A stretch of DNA of 50,316 nt from Gammaproteobacteria bacterium (GTDB taxonomy: Bacteria > Pseudomonadota > Gammaproteobacteria > Arenicellales > Poriferihabitantaceae), in contig JAPOSW010000050.1 in the NCBI GenBank assembly GCA_026709505.1, positions 406-50,721 of the forward strand, given 5' to 3'. The first letter of the stretch is position 1; every line of letters starts with the position of its first letter. Both the position numbers and the translations under genes were made by a program. Positions 1 through 8,925 of the stretch are shown one piece after another. The notes beneath the pieces are model-generated. The model saw only the letters and a list, made by a program, of their open reading frames with translations. It had not been told where the DNA came from and searched no databases.

Positions 1-73
1 CCACCTCAGCTCCACACCATGCAGTGCGAACACTACACGAGATACCACTCATATTTGAATGAGTGGTGGGGGT

Positions 74-86
74 GGGGGGGGGGGGG
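74..86. repeat. G13 homopolymer
   Basis: Thirteen consecutive G, preceded by a G5 and one T. No recognisable gene spans it, so any effect on expression is unknown. It belongs to the set of six long G/C runs in the left 22 kb. Confidence 0.9.
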
Positions 87-975
87 TTATCAGTTCTTTC
101 ATGGATTCTAACCGTTGTTGATTATTGCACCTCATTCTATTCGGTTTTGCCTGTACGGTCAAGAGGCTGGTTTCCAATCTCAAGACACCACAAAAGTCGA
201 TCAGCCTAATTTCTGGGCTGGACTGCGCTGCATTCGGCCTTTCAAAAACCGAAAACAGGGGGTTTCTGACAGACACTATCTACTAGTCCCTTACCCATAA
301 AAAGCTGTGCAGAAAACACACAAAAACATTCGGCATGGGTTCATTTCCCCTATTTCAGCACAATGCAGGCAGTACTTGTGGCGGCTGGCATCAGACAGCC
401 CGAGTCGCGCAGACTGTAGATGTCCCTGAGTAGCAGAACCTGACCAGGAAATCGGCAGGCTACAGGAATCAACGCCGGGAGGTGCTACAGGGCATTGCAT
501 TGTCTGGCTGTCCTGCTTATGATTGTGCGTGACGGCAGTCTGACTGGTTTTCCGCAGCCGGGAGGCGGGTCCATAAGACCCGGTTCATCAAAGGCGGTGC
601 CATGTTGCCGGCATCAGGCATCCTGGACCGGGAAACGGGACTGCACCGGAGATGAATGAACGCAGTGCGGAGGGCAGCATTGATGAATGACGGCCAGAAA
701 ACGGAACTGGAATCCTTTCTCGTGCAGACGGAGGGCACGCCGCCGCCGGTGTTTGTCGGGAGGGGGTCCCGGTTCCGCTGGTGCAGGTGCTCAAGTCCGG
801 GGATATTCAGGGGCCCCTGGACATTCTCCGGCCGCTGGCCGAGAAGCTGTATTCTTCAGGAGCCCGGGAGTTCCTGGCCGAGGCAAGATACAGGGCTGAT
901 GTCCGGCCGATCATTCTTCCTCGTGTTACTTAATTTGGGGGTGGAATGGAATGTCTGGAAACTGAGCTTGGTCCG

Positions 976-988
976 CCCCCCCCCCCCC
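976..988. repeat. C13 homopolymer upstream of the sulfotransferase gene
   Basis: Thirteen consecutive C, ending 74 bp before the ATG of the sulfotransferase-like gene. At this distance it could lie in the promoter or the untranslated leader. Length changes could then alter promoter spacing, as known for some fimbrial promoters. No clear -35/-10 pair was identified, so this role is inference. Confidence 0.9.
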
Positions 989-1062
989 GCTGGGCTCTGG
1001 GTGGCAATTACTTCAAATTAAGGCCAGATTTTCCAACAGCCTGGCAGCAGTCAATCTAATCA

Positions 1063-1779
1063 ATGATCGTTACCGACCACTTTGTCTACATTCATGTTTC
1101 GCGTACGGGCGGCACTTTTCTCAACAGGCTGATTCTAAGCCAGTTTCCAGATGCACGGATGCTTCAGTACCACGGGCATCTGGAGAACCTCCCGTCCGTC
1201 TATTCCAACCTGCCGGTGATTGGTTTTGTGCGCAACCCCTGGGACTGGTATGTCTCAATGTTCAACGACTATCGCCGCAAGCCGCAATACGTCTTCAGGA
1301 CACTCTCCAACGGAGGCCAGCTCGATTTCTCGGATACTGTCACCCGGTTTCTTAATCTCGGAGATGGAAGTATGGAGAGTCAGGAATTGTTGCGCCAGCT
1401 TATTGAGATGGCGCCAGAAACAATTGATCCCGGGCAAACCGTTGGCAAAAACTTGCCCGGGATCAACAAGAAGCATTTTGCCAGCTACCCGACAGATCTC
1501 GGCTACTATAGCTGGCTGTTCGAACTCATGTTCCGCTCCAAGGCCAAACAGCATATTCATTATGGTTATTTTGAAAACTTGCGGGAAGACGCACTCCGCA
1601 TTTTTGAAGAAATCGGAGTGAAAATCACGAAGAGCATCATTGCTTACTTGAAGCTGGAGCCGTCCGCAAACAAGTCTGCACGACCAGAGGAATATTCTGA
1701 TATCTATGGCATCGAACTTAGAGAACTGCTCGCTATGAGAGAACAAGCGCTTATCGAAAGGTTCGGTTACGAATTCTGA
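1063..1779 (+). CDS. Sulfotransferase-family protein
   Basis: A 238-aa protein with the two signatures of PAPS-dependent sulfotransferases. An N-terminal phosphosulfate loop-like segment (HVSRTGGTFLNRLI, about residues 11-24) follows a short beta strand. A 3'-phosphate binding strand (VIGFVRNPWDWYVSMF, about residues 52-67) carries the typical R-x-P-x-x-x-x-x-S pattern. No signal peptide is visible, so it should be cytoplasmic. Lying at the edge of the polysaccharide locus, it may add sulfate to the exported glycan, but the acceptor is unknown. Some relatives are annotated only as sulfotransferase-like, so activity is not certain. A C13 run lies just upstream. Confidence 0.7.
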   Translation: MIVTDHFVYIHVSRTGGTFLNRLILSQFPDARMLQYHGHLENLPSVYSNLPVIGFVRNPWDWYVSMFNDYRRKPQYVFRTLSNGGQLDFSDTVTRFLNLGDGSMESQELLRQLIEMAPETIDPGQTVGKNLPGINKKHFASYPTDLGYYSWLFELMFRSKAKQHIHYGYFENLREDALRIFEEIGVKITKSIIAYLKLEPSANKSARPEEYSDIYGIELRELLAMREQALIERFGYEF

Positions 1780-2535
1780 TTAACAGCATACCAGAGAAAT
1801 ACTGCAACTCAGGCGAAGACGATACCAAAATCAACGCCATCCCTATTGAACAAACCAGCATAAAAATCATTCCTAAATGGTGTCTGCGAGAAAAGCCCTG
1901 TTTTCCATCTGTAGGGAAGCCGAGAGTAGCAAGCCATGAGGTCGAATGCCGAGCAGTCCAGCACAGAATCTGGTTAGTAACATGTAGGGAAAGAAACTTC
2001 GACAGGGAGTTGACCGCATAATGCAATCAAATGCATTTGGAATTCCGCCCCCAAGTCATACTGACCTGAACAAGGAGTGGGAAGGTAATAGGGAGAAAGG
2101 TGAAAGAAGCCAAGCATCGTTACTCCAACTGACTTGATGCAGGAACAAACCCGCTCATGGAGTTTAATGATCCTGCTGTATCGCTAGACATATTGCGGGC
2201 AGGCATGTGAAACACGTTCCCCCAGGGACACATCCAGAAGACCTGCCGTATTTTGGAGAAGGTAACTTGTGTATATTTCATCACCAATACTACAAGGCAA
2301 GCCAAAATAAAAATCAATAGGCTTACTCAATGGATTTGCCAATACATTATGGAGATTATCATTATTAATTAAATATATCAAATATTTAACCCCCCCCCCC
2401 GCAATTTCCAGAACACCCGTAAATTGGCGAATTAGCTTGAATCGGATTAACATTGAGATTACAATACCTGTAGCTAACAGGTTATATAGTTTAGTTCGTT
2501 CCGATGCCTTTATCCGAATTGTAAAGCCTGCATGA
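1780..2535. other. Intergenic stretch with a C11 run
   Basis: No convincing gene is seen on either strand. The one long reading frame on the - strand (2184-2960) mostly overlaps the better-supported secreted-protein gene at 2536 and looks like a shadow. From about 2340 the sequence is AT-rich, as expected for a promoter region, and it contains the C11 run at 2390-2400. Confidence 0.5.
2390..2400. repeat. C11 homopolymer upstream of a secreted-protein gene
   Basis: Eleven consecutive C within AT-rich DNA, about 135 bp before the start of the small secreted protein. The position fits a promoter-proximal phase-variation tract, but no promoter elements could be assigned with confidence. Confidence 0.9.
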
Positions 2536-3081
2536 ATGATTGAATTTGAGGTGCTTATTGTGAAACCAGGAAATTGCAAATTAAAATCTTTTATCGTACT
2601 GACGGCTTCGCTGTTAATTCTCTGTACCCAGGCATGGGCACAGAATATATCTGCCGAGACAAATAACGACAATTCGCCCGTTGTTATAGAAACCCCTATT
2701 GTCGTATATGGCGTTGCTGTTCCAGAACTGATAGTCAAAGCGATAGATGATGCCATCGTGCAGTATTCGAACGACCCCGAAGCACTGCAACAGGCTATTC
2801 GTGAAATCATTCGGGAGCATGCTTCGGACCAAGCATCCATTGATTTCGCAACTGCCATCACTGCAATTGCTGCTTCCAGGGTAACAGGTGATTCCCAGTT
2901 GCTGACCGCTATTGCTCTGGGAGCGACCCAGGGCAACCCTGGCATCTCTAGCGCAGCCATGATAGAAAGTATCCCCGAGCTGCGGTCAGAACCAACCCCG
3001 GAAGAAAGGATTGAGCAAAATATTGCCCTTTCCCAAGCAACAGTCGAAAATCCAGCTCAAGTTAGCCCAACGAGTCTGTAG
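2536..3081 (+). CDS. Small secreted protein of unknown function
   Basis: A 181-aa protein with an N-terminal export signal: a lysine-containing start, a hydrophobic core (FIVLTASLLILC) and an A-x-A type site (QAWA-QN) near residue 36. The mature part is acidic and alanine-rich, with predicted helices and no cysteines or known motif. ATG at 2536 is used; GTG codons at 2551 and 2560 give shorter signal peptides and are real alternatives. It lies 63 bp before the beta-barrel gene, so it may be co-transcribed and periplasmic or surface-associated. I do not recognise the family. Confidence 0.6.
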   Translation: MIEFEVLIVKPGNCKLKSFIVLTASLLILCTQAWAQNISAETNNDNSPVVIETPIVVYGVAVPELIVKAIDDAIVQYSNDPEALQQAIREIIREHASDQASIDFATAITAIAASRVTGDSQLLTAIALGATQGNPGISSAAMIESIPELRSEPTPEERIEQNIALSQATVENPAQVSPTSL

Positions 3082-3144
3082 CAGGCCCGGAAATTCTTGA
3101 TCCCAGCCTTAGCAGCAACATGCCGTGCGACTATGCCTTAGAGT

Positions 3145-4518
3145 ATGTTGAAGACAAATCATTTTCAATTTTTTCCTATGCAGATTTCAATGTTTATTAG
3201 CAAAGCACGAACCAAGGCCTATCCAAAGTTCTTTGACAAGGAAATCATTTGCCGATTTAGCGGACTGGCAAGTGTAGGGGTTTTTCTTATGCTGGCTCTT
3301 GTGCCAATTGGATATCTCGAGGCACAGGACCGTGAACCGACTGCATCCGTACTGGATGTTCGTAATCGAACTCACTCCGAATGGAGCCCCCTCGGCGTGA
3401 GGGGGGGGGGGGTACTTCTGCACCCCTCTCTTGAGATAGGTACAGTATTCGATGACAACATCTACCGTCATCATCAAAACAAGGACAGTGATACAATTTA
3501 TCATGTTCGCCCGCGTATTTTCGGCATATCGCAGTGGAGTCGCCACAAACTCCAGTTTGATGCATACATAGATTCGTTCGACTACGCGCAAGCCGATGGC
3601 GAAGATACAACGAACTGGTTTGCTGGCCTGAATGGAAGAGTAGATATTACTCGAAATGCCTGGCTAGACGCTGACCTGAGTTTTCGAGAACAGCACGAGG
3701 GGCGCGGAAGCCCGGAATCAGAAAGTCGAACACTGGAACCCGTTTCGCAGACAATTGCGGACTTGGGCATCAAGGCAACCTATCGCTGGAATCGCTTCTA
3801 TCTCTCGGTTGGCGGGCGATATGCTGACCGGGAGCATGAGAATGCAATCGAGGCCCGGACCAACAGGGTTAGCATACAAAATGACCGTGACCGGAACGAG
3901 AGACAGCTTTCAGTTGAAGCTGGCTACGACTTGTCTCCCGGAACCGATGTTTTCCTGCGCACAACGGACTTCAGGCACCGTTATGATCAGTTTGAAGATG
4001 CCGAAGGCAACAGGAGGAACTCCGATGGGTCAGAGGGAGTGCTGGGATTTCGACTGGATGTCGGTGCACTCGTTGCCGCCGAGCTGTTCTCCGGCTACCG
4101 AAGTCAAAAATACAACAATGACCCCAATCTCCCAGAAATAGACGGCGTCACTTACGGTGTAGACCTCACCTGGAACCCGACCGCACTCTCCACAGTTCGA
4201 ACCACAGCCTCTCGCAAGGCATACGAATCAGCACTCAACAGGACATCCGGCTATCTCTCGTCGCAGTTGAATCTCAGCGTGGATCATGAACTGCGACGCA
4301 ACATCCTGATTGGCGTTGGTGTTGGCGTGTCTACCAACAAGTACTATGGGACGGACCGCGAAGATGAAATCATTCAAGGGAATGTTCAGGCTGAGTGGAA
4401 AATAAACCGGAATCTTCAAACGGAAGCCGGCTTGCGCTTACAGCAAAGGAACTCAAACGTTCCCCAAAGCGAATATGGGAGAGACAGTCTTTATCTGAGC
4501 CTGCGGTACAGTCTGTGA
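3145..4518 (+). CDS. Outer-membrane beta-barrel protein of the polysaccharide locus, with an internal G12 tract
   Basis: 457 aa. A hydrophobic segment (about residues 40-58) ending before AQD acts as the export signal; ATGs at 3178 and 3190 are alternative starts. The rest alternates short amphipathic strands with polar loops (VRPRIFGISQW, LQFDAYIDSFDYAQ and so on) and ends SLYLSLRYSL, typical of outer-membrane barrels of the kind found beside exopolysaccharide export genes (BBP2/EpsL-like). It overlaps the start of the Wza-type gene by GTGA, implying coupling. The G12 run at 3401-3412 encodes Arg-Gly-Gly-Gly near residue 86 in the N-terminal part. The frame is open here (ON). One base more or less gives a stop within about 12 codons, so the gene looks phase-variable. 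Confidence 0.8.
   Translation: MLKTNHFQFFPMQISMFISKARTKAYPKFFDKEIICRFSGLASVGVFLMLALVPIGYLEAQDREPTASVLDVRNRTHSEWSPLGVRGGGVLLHPSLEIGTVFDDNIYRHHQNKDSDTIYHVRPRIFGISQWSRHKLQFDAYIDSFDYAQADGEDTTNWFAGLNGRVDITRNAWLDADLSFREQHEGRGSPESESRTLEPVSQTIADLGIKATYRWNRFYLSVGGRYADREHENAIEARTNRVSIQNDRDRNERQLSVEAGYDLSPGTDVFLRTTDFRHRYDQFEDAEGNRRNSDGSEGVLGFRLDVGALVAAELFSGYRSQKYNNDPNLPEIDGVTYGVDLTWNPTALSTVRTTASRKAYESALNRTSGYLSSQLNLSVDHELRRNILIGVGVGVSTNKYYGTDREDEIIQGNVQAEWKINRNLQTEAGLRLQQRNSNVPQSEYGRDSLYLSLRYSL
3401..3412 (+). repeat. G12 homopolymer inside the beta-barrel gene (candidate phase switch)
   Basis: Twelve G read as AGG GGG GGG GGG G in the current open frame. With 13 G, translation reaches TGA after 7 further codons; with 11 G it reaches TAG after 9 further codons. 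Both were checked by reading the following bases. Confidence 0.9.
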
Positions 4519-5126
4519 TCCGAGGTAATCTACAACAGTTATCGTTGCAGCGATCGGGTTATGCCTGCGCCGTTTTGACTGCCGCGTTGTTGCTTGTGCC
4601 CTTATTGTCCTACCCCGTTCTAGCGCAAGCCCAAGCAACAGAAACTGCTGCACTGGAAGATACCACGACAGACTATGTACTCGGTCATGGCGATCGTATC
4701 CGGATCACTGTTTTCGGACACGAGAACTTGACCGGGGAATTTCTGCTTAGCGAAACAGATTCCATCTCACTGCCCCTGGTCGGCGTGCTTGACTTCAATG
4801 GTGCCACGCTGAAAGAAGCGCAGAGCATCGTTGTAGACGCTCTCAGGCCGGACTACCTTGTCGACCCCAAGGTCAGTGTCGAAGTGCTGGAATATAGGCC
4901 CTTCTACATTATTGGAGAGATCAATAATCCAGGTTCTTATCCATGGGTGAATGGAATGACCGTTATTGAGGCGGTCGCAATCGGCGGAGGATTTACATAC
5001 CGGGCCCGGAAAAAACAAATGCTGGTTATCCGGGCAACCGACGAGACGCGATCCGAGCAGGAAATCAAGCCGAATGACAAGGTATTGCCTGGCGACTTGA
5101 TCAGGGTGGCTGAACGGTTTTTCTAG
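4515..5126 (+). CDS. Polysaccharide export protein, Wza/GumB-type
   Basis: About 203 aa from the GTG at 4515, which overlaps the upstream stop as GTGA. An earlier in-frame ATG (4395) would overlap the upstream gene by 124 bp and puts the signal peptide far inside, so it is less likely. Signal: AVLTAALLLVPLLSYPVLAQAQ. Then a Poly_export domain (DYVLGHGDRIRITVFGHENL, through SLPLVGVLDF) and a SLBB-like domain (YIIGEINNPGSYPW, MTVIEAVAIGGGFTYRA). It ends with GDLIRVAERFF. The protein would form or gate the outer-membrane channel for the polymer. No lipobox cysteine is seen after the signal, unlike classical Wza. It should work with the Wzc-type protein encoded downstream. Confidence 0.85.
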   Translation: MIRGNLQQLSLQRSGYACAVLTAALLLVPLLSYPVLAQAQATETAALEDTTTDYVLGHGDRIRITVFGHENLTGEFLLSETDSISLPLVGVLDFNGATLKEAQSIVVDALRPDYLVDPKVSVEVLEYRPFYIIGEINNPGSYPWVNGMTVIEAVAIGGGFTYRARKKQMLVIRATDETRSEQEIKPNDKVLPGDLIRVAERFF

Positions 5127-5138
5127 GTCAAACTCCCA

Positions 5139-6557
5139 ATGAAAGCCTGTTATTCGGAACAACAAGCAAGAATTGCCAGTTTTTCATCCGCTTCTGCTCC
5201 AACTAAGAAATGGGCAGATGTCGCCATCATCACTTTGAGCTTTTGGTTAGCCTATTTGCTGCGCGGGCTGGACAATACAGAGATATATCTTCCAGCCTGG
5301 CTCGTATCGCTTCCTTTATATATATTGATTCATGAAGAGATCACAAAGCGACATCAAGCGAACATCAGAGAAAATTTCCATGAAGTACGTCAGGCACTGG
5401 CCGCATGGGGCTTGACCCTCATTGGACTGCTGTTCATTTCCTGGACTGCCAAAATCACGGCGGACTTCTCTCGCATCGCTATCGGGACATGGACACTGCT
5501 CGGTGGCTTTGGACTTGCGGGCTGGCGATTGATGTGGCGAACTACCACCCTCCTGGACAGAACTTCTCCGGACAATGCGCTAGCCGTCATTGCAGGCGAT
5601 GACAAACGCATGAGACAATTCGTACGCCATTTTCAATCCTCTCGCACCTTCAAGCCTGTTTTGCTGGGATATTTCGCAGAGACCGAGCCGAACAACCGGA
5701 AGGAGACATCGAACGATCCAGATATCCCGTTTCTCGGAAATCTGAAATCCTTGATTCATGGAGCCAGAAAGGGTGATTTTTCAAGCATCTTCGTGGTCAT
5801 GCGACCCGAATCGGAAAATGCCCAGCGGCGGCTCATCACGGCACTGTGCGACACTCCAGCATCCGTGTACGTGGTGCCATCCACGCATACCGAGGAACTT
5901 GCCTACGCACAATGGATTAACTATTGCGGACTACCGATTGTGAGCATATTTGAAACCCCTTACAAGGGTTTCAACAGCTTGACCAAGCGCGTGGAAGATG
6001 TGCTTCTCGCTATGTCAATGCTACTGGTTATGGCCATCCCGATGCTGGTCATCGCCGCAATCATCAAGCTGACCTCACCCGGACCGGCAGTGTTCCGGCA
6101 ACAACGACTCGGTATTGATGGCCGAGAGATAGGCGTGCTCAAGTTCCGCACAATGACCGTGATTGAATCCGGCACAAGCATCACTCAGGCAGTAAGGGAT
6201 GACCCTCGAATTACTGCTATCGGGACTTTTCTGCGACGCACATCTCTTGATGAACTGCCGCAAATATTCAATGTGCTGTGCGGGGACATGTCCGTTGTTG
6301 GCCCCCGTCCGCACGCCGTATCCGTCAATCAGGAATACCGCAAACTGATTCCCGGGTATATGTTGCGCCAGCGTGTCCGACCCGGAATAACAGGCTGGGC
6401 ACAAATCCATGGCTTGCGCGGCTCTGACAGCCCCGAAAACATGGAAAATCGCGTTCGCTACGACCTCTGGTACTTGACCCGATGGTCTCTCTGGCTGGAC
6501 TTGTGGATCGTGATTCGAACAATTCCGGTTTTTGCCGGTCACCGCAACGCATTCTGA
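5139..6557 (+). CDS. Undecaprenyl-phosphate sugar phosphotransferase, WcaJ-type
   Basis: 472 aa. It has N-terminal membrane helices, a central soluble Rossmann-like region, one more membrane segment (about 285-305) and the C-terminal bacterial sugar transferase domain. Signatures seen are KLTSPGPAVFRQQRLG (about 309), KFRTM, RRTSLDELPQIFNVL (about 367), GDMSVVGPRP and PGITGWAQIHGLRG (about 410). The enzyme starts repeat-unit synthesis by moving a sugar-1-phosphate onto the lipid carrier at the inner membrane. The sugar (glucose or galactose are common in the family) cannot be told from the sequence. It sits 12 bp after the export gene, in the same operon. Confidence 0.9.
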   Translation: MKACYSEQQARIASFSSASAPTKKWADVAIITLSFWLAYLLRGLDNTEIYLPAWLVSLPLYILIHEEITKRHQANIRENFHEVRQALAAWGLTLIGLLFISWTAKITADFSRIAIGTWTLLGGFGLAGWRLMWRTTTLLDRTSPDNALAVIAGDDKRMRQFVRHFQSSRTFKPVLLGYFAETEPNNRKETSNDPDIPFLGNLKSLIHGARKGDFSSIFVVMRPESENAQRRLITALCDTPASVYVVPSTHTEELAYAQWINYCGLPIVSIFETPYKGFNSLTKRVEDVLLAMSMLLVMAIPMLVIAAIIKLTSPGPAVFRQQRLGIDGREIGVLKFRTMTVIESGTSITQAVRDDPRITAIGTFLRRTSLDELPQIFNVLCGDMSVVGPRPHAVSVNQEYRKLIPGYMLRQRVRPGITGWAQIHGLRGSDSPENMENRVRYDLWYLTRWSLWLDLWIVIRTIPVFAGHRNAF

Positions 6558-6593
6558 ATGTTGCAAACTGCCAATATTCTGGTTCTGTAAATA

Positions 6594-8915
6594 ATGATCA
6601 CCTCGGATGTCTCTGAAACTAATACTGGTTCAATATCCGGTTCCATACAGAGGCCATTGCCTCCTGAAGAACCCTCGCTTCTGGACTTGATTGGTCTTCT
6701 ATGGAAACACAAGTTCCTCATCCTGGCCGTTCTGGTCTTTTGCATGCTTGTCGGAGCTCTGATCCTCTTTCAGCTGACCCCCCGCTACACCGCAGAGGCC
6801 AGGATTCTGGTTGGCACCCGCGCAACCAATGTGGTCGATGCCGAAAATGTGCTGGAAAGACTTCGCCCGGACCGAATCAAAATACAGGGCGAGGTGGAAG
6901 TACTGGCATCCCGAACACTAGCAGAGAAAGTCGTGGATGAAATCGGACTCATCGACAATCCAGAGTTCAATCGAAACCTGCTCCCGCCGTCCTGGCTACA
7001 GCAATCCTTACGGTGGCTGCATGAACCTCCGGCATGGCTCGACAATTCACCGGCATGGTTTCTTGATTCAATGCAATGGGTTCATGCCACTTTGTTCGGC
7101 GATGAACCGGGCACCGCATTAACACCAGAAGACAGAGAGCGCATGGCATACGATGACACTGTTACGACACTGATGGAGGCCATGGTCATTGAACCCGTCA
7201 GGGTGTCATATGTTGTTTCGGTAATAATCACCTCCGAGGATGCGGAATTGGCTGCAGTCATCGCTAACACCTTGTCCGACATCTATCTTCAGGAACAGCT
7301 TGCACAAAAATTCGGGGCGACCGAGCAGGCGACAGACTGGCTTAATGAAAGGGTATCAACTCTCCGGAATCAGGTCGAAGAATCGGAAAAAGCCGTTGAG
7401 GACTACCGCCAGTCTCAGGGGCTGACCGAAACCAGCGACTTGAGTTTAATCGAACAACGAATAGCCGAAGTCAACTCGCTGCTGATTGCCGCTCAGGCAA
7501 CCACTTCCGAAGCAGATGCCAAGGTCCGGCGTACCCGGGAACTCATGCGTACCGAAAATGGTGTTTATTCTGCTCCGGAAGTGCTGTCTTCGCCGCTTAT
7601 TCAAAACTTGAGATTGCAAGAGACCAATCTGGTCGGAGAAGTTGCGCAAATGGCCCAGGAATTTGGTCCGCAACATCCAACGATGATCAATGCAAATGCC
7701 GAATTGGCAGATCTCCGAACCAAGATAAAGGAAGAAGTCGGGCGGGTCGTATCAAGCCTGGAAAGCAGTCTTGAAGTCGCTCGAACGCGGGAAAACGCCC
7801 TGAAAAACAGCCTTGAAGACCTAAAAGAGGAAGCATCACAGCTTATCGTCTCTCAGGCCCGGCTTCGCGTTCTGGAACGCGAGGCAGCGGCAAATCAAGC
7901 CCTGTTCGATGTGCTTCTGGAACGCCACATAGAGACCGGCGAACAGGAAGAGCTGTTTTCTGCCGACGCGAAAATCATCTCCTATGCCAAGACTTCCAGC
8001 GAGCCGTCATGGCCGGATGTACCCGCTGGAATGGGCGTTTCATTCGTCATTTCCGGCTTTCTGTCCCTGCTGACCGTCTTCCTGGTCGAGCAACTCTTCG
8101 AACGCGGTATCCGCCATAGCGGACAGCTCAAGTCCATCCTGGGAATTGATTCACTGGGAGCGATACCGATCCAGAAAAAGAACAAGGTAATCATCGATCA
8201 TGTACTGAATAGCCCTATGTCCATTTACTCGGAATCATTGCGCATGATGCATACCGGACTCTTGGCATCCTGCATGAACGAGCATGGCACCAGATCAGTG
8301 CTGATCACTTCAGCGCTTCCCGATGAGGGAAAGACCACACTATGCCTGACTTTGGCACGCCTGATTGCGCGTAGTGGACGCAAAACAATATTGATCGATG
8401 GCGATCTTCGCCATGGTCAAATTGCCAAACTTCTCGACCTTTCAAAAGATTATGGCCTGATGCACCTGCTTACCACAAGTTTGGATGACATTGATAAGGC
8501 GATACAGCATGATCCGAAATCAGAGCTTGATATCATCACCGCAAGTAAATCGCTAAATATCGCAACGGATATTATCAACCAGCAAGCATTCTCAGCCATT
8601 CTGGCACAGCTTAAGGCCCGTTATGACCTTGTATTGATAGACACTCCCCCAGTACTGCTGGTGTCGGATACGATCACTATGGCCAATTGCGTCGATGATA
8701 TTGTATTTGCCATACGTTACGGAAAAACGCCGAAAAAAATCGCCGCAAGAGGCATCAGCCAGCTATTGTCTTGTAATTTAAGCGTCACGGGTGCCGTACT
8801 GACCATGGCACAGGGTACTCGCAAGGGATACTACTCATATGAATACGGCTCTTACGGTTATAACCCTGAACCTTATGCCCTGCACTCCAAGTATAGCCAC
8901 TACTATTCAGGCTGA
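6594..8915 (+). CDS. Wzc-type chain-length regulator with tyrosine autokinase domain
   Basis: 773 aa. An N-terminal Wzz domain has TM1 (about residues 39-60), then a long periplasmic coiled-coil region (about 230-450) and TM2 (about 475-500). The cytoplasmic BY-kinase domain shows Walker A (ALPDEGKTTL, about 573), Walker A' (ILIDGDLRHG, about 599) and Walker B (LVLIDTPP, about 680). The C-terminus is a tyrosine cluster, ten Tyr within the last 30 residues. It controls chain length and couples polymer synthesis to export through cycles of autophosphorylation. An unusual Trp/Pro-rich segment (about 135-165) lies in the periplasmic part. No Wzb-type phosphatase gene is seen nearby. Confidence 0.92.
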   Translation: MITSDVSETNTGSISGSIQRPLPPEEPSLLDLIGLLWKHKFLILAVLVFCMLVGALILFQLTPRYTAEARILVGTRATNVVDAENVLERLRPDRIKIQGEVEVLASRTLAEKVVDEIGLIDNPEFNRNLLPPSWLQQSLRWLHEPPAWLDNSPAWFLDSMQWVHATLFGDEPGTALTPEDRERMAYDDTVTTLMEAMVIEPVRVSYVVSVIITSEDAELAAVIANTLSDIYLQEQLAQKFGATEQATDWLNERVSTLRNQVEESEKAVEDYRQSQGLTETSDLSLIEQRIAEVNSLLIAAQATTSEADAKVRRTRELMRTENGVYSAPEVLSSPLIQNLRLQETNLVGEVAQMAQEFGPQHPTMINANAELADLRTKIKEEVGRVVSSLESSLEVARTRENALKNSLEDLKEEASQLIVSQARLRVLEREAAANQALFDVLLERHIETGEQEELFSADAKIISYAKTSSEPSWPDVPAGMGVSFVISGFLSLLTVFLVEQLFERGIRHSGQLKSILGIDSLGAIPIQKKNKVIIDHVLNSPMSIYSESLRMMHTGLLASCMNEHGTRSVLITSALPDEGKTTLCLTLARLIARSGRKTILIDGDLRHGQIAKLLDLSKDYGLMHLLTTSLDDIDKAIQHDPKSELDIITASKSLNIATDIINQQAFSAILAQLKARYDLVLIDTPPVLLVSDTITMANCVDDIVFAIRYGKTPKKIAARGISQLLSCNLSVTGAVLTMAQGTRKGYYSYEYGSYGYNPEPYALHSKYSHYYSG

Positions 8916-8925
8916 ACATGCCATT

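Larger units (their letters stand above)
1..1062. other. Gene-poor stretch with two 13-nt homopolymers and coding debris
   Basis: No intact gene is recognised here. A run of 13 G (74-86) and a run of 13 C (976-988) stand out. Between about 690 and 910 the + strand reads like decayed coding sequence: one frame gives a segment containing PPPVFVG and another, after a shift, VPLVQVLKSGDIQGPLDILR followed by a plausible helix. That suggests a gene broken by a frameshift, but I do not recognise the family. The C run lies about 75 bp before the sulfotransferase start. Confidence 0.4.

Noticed and set aside
2184-2960. Long - strand reading frame of 258 codons
   Set aside because: It overlaps the secreted-protein gene at 2536 on the other strand, which has a clear signal peptide; the - strand product has no recognisable features.
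4395-4514. Earlier ATG for the Wza-type gene
   Set aside because: It overlaps the barrel gene by 124 bp and puts the signal peptide about 50 residues inside; the GTG at 4515 with GTGA overlap fits better.
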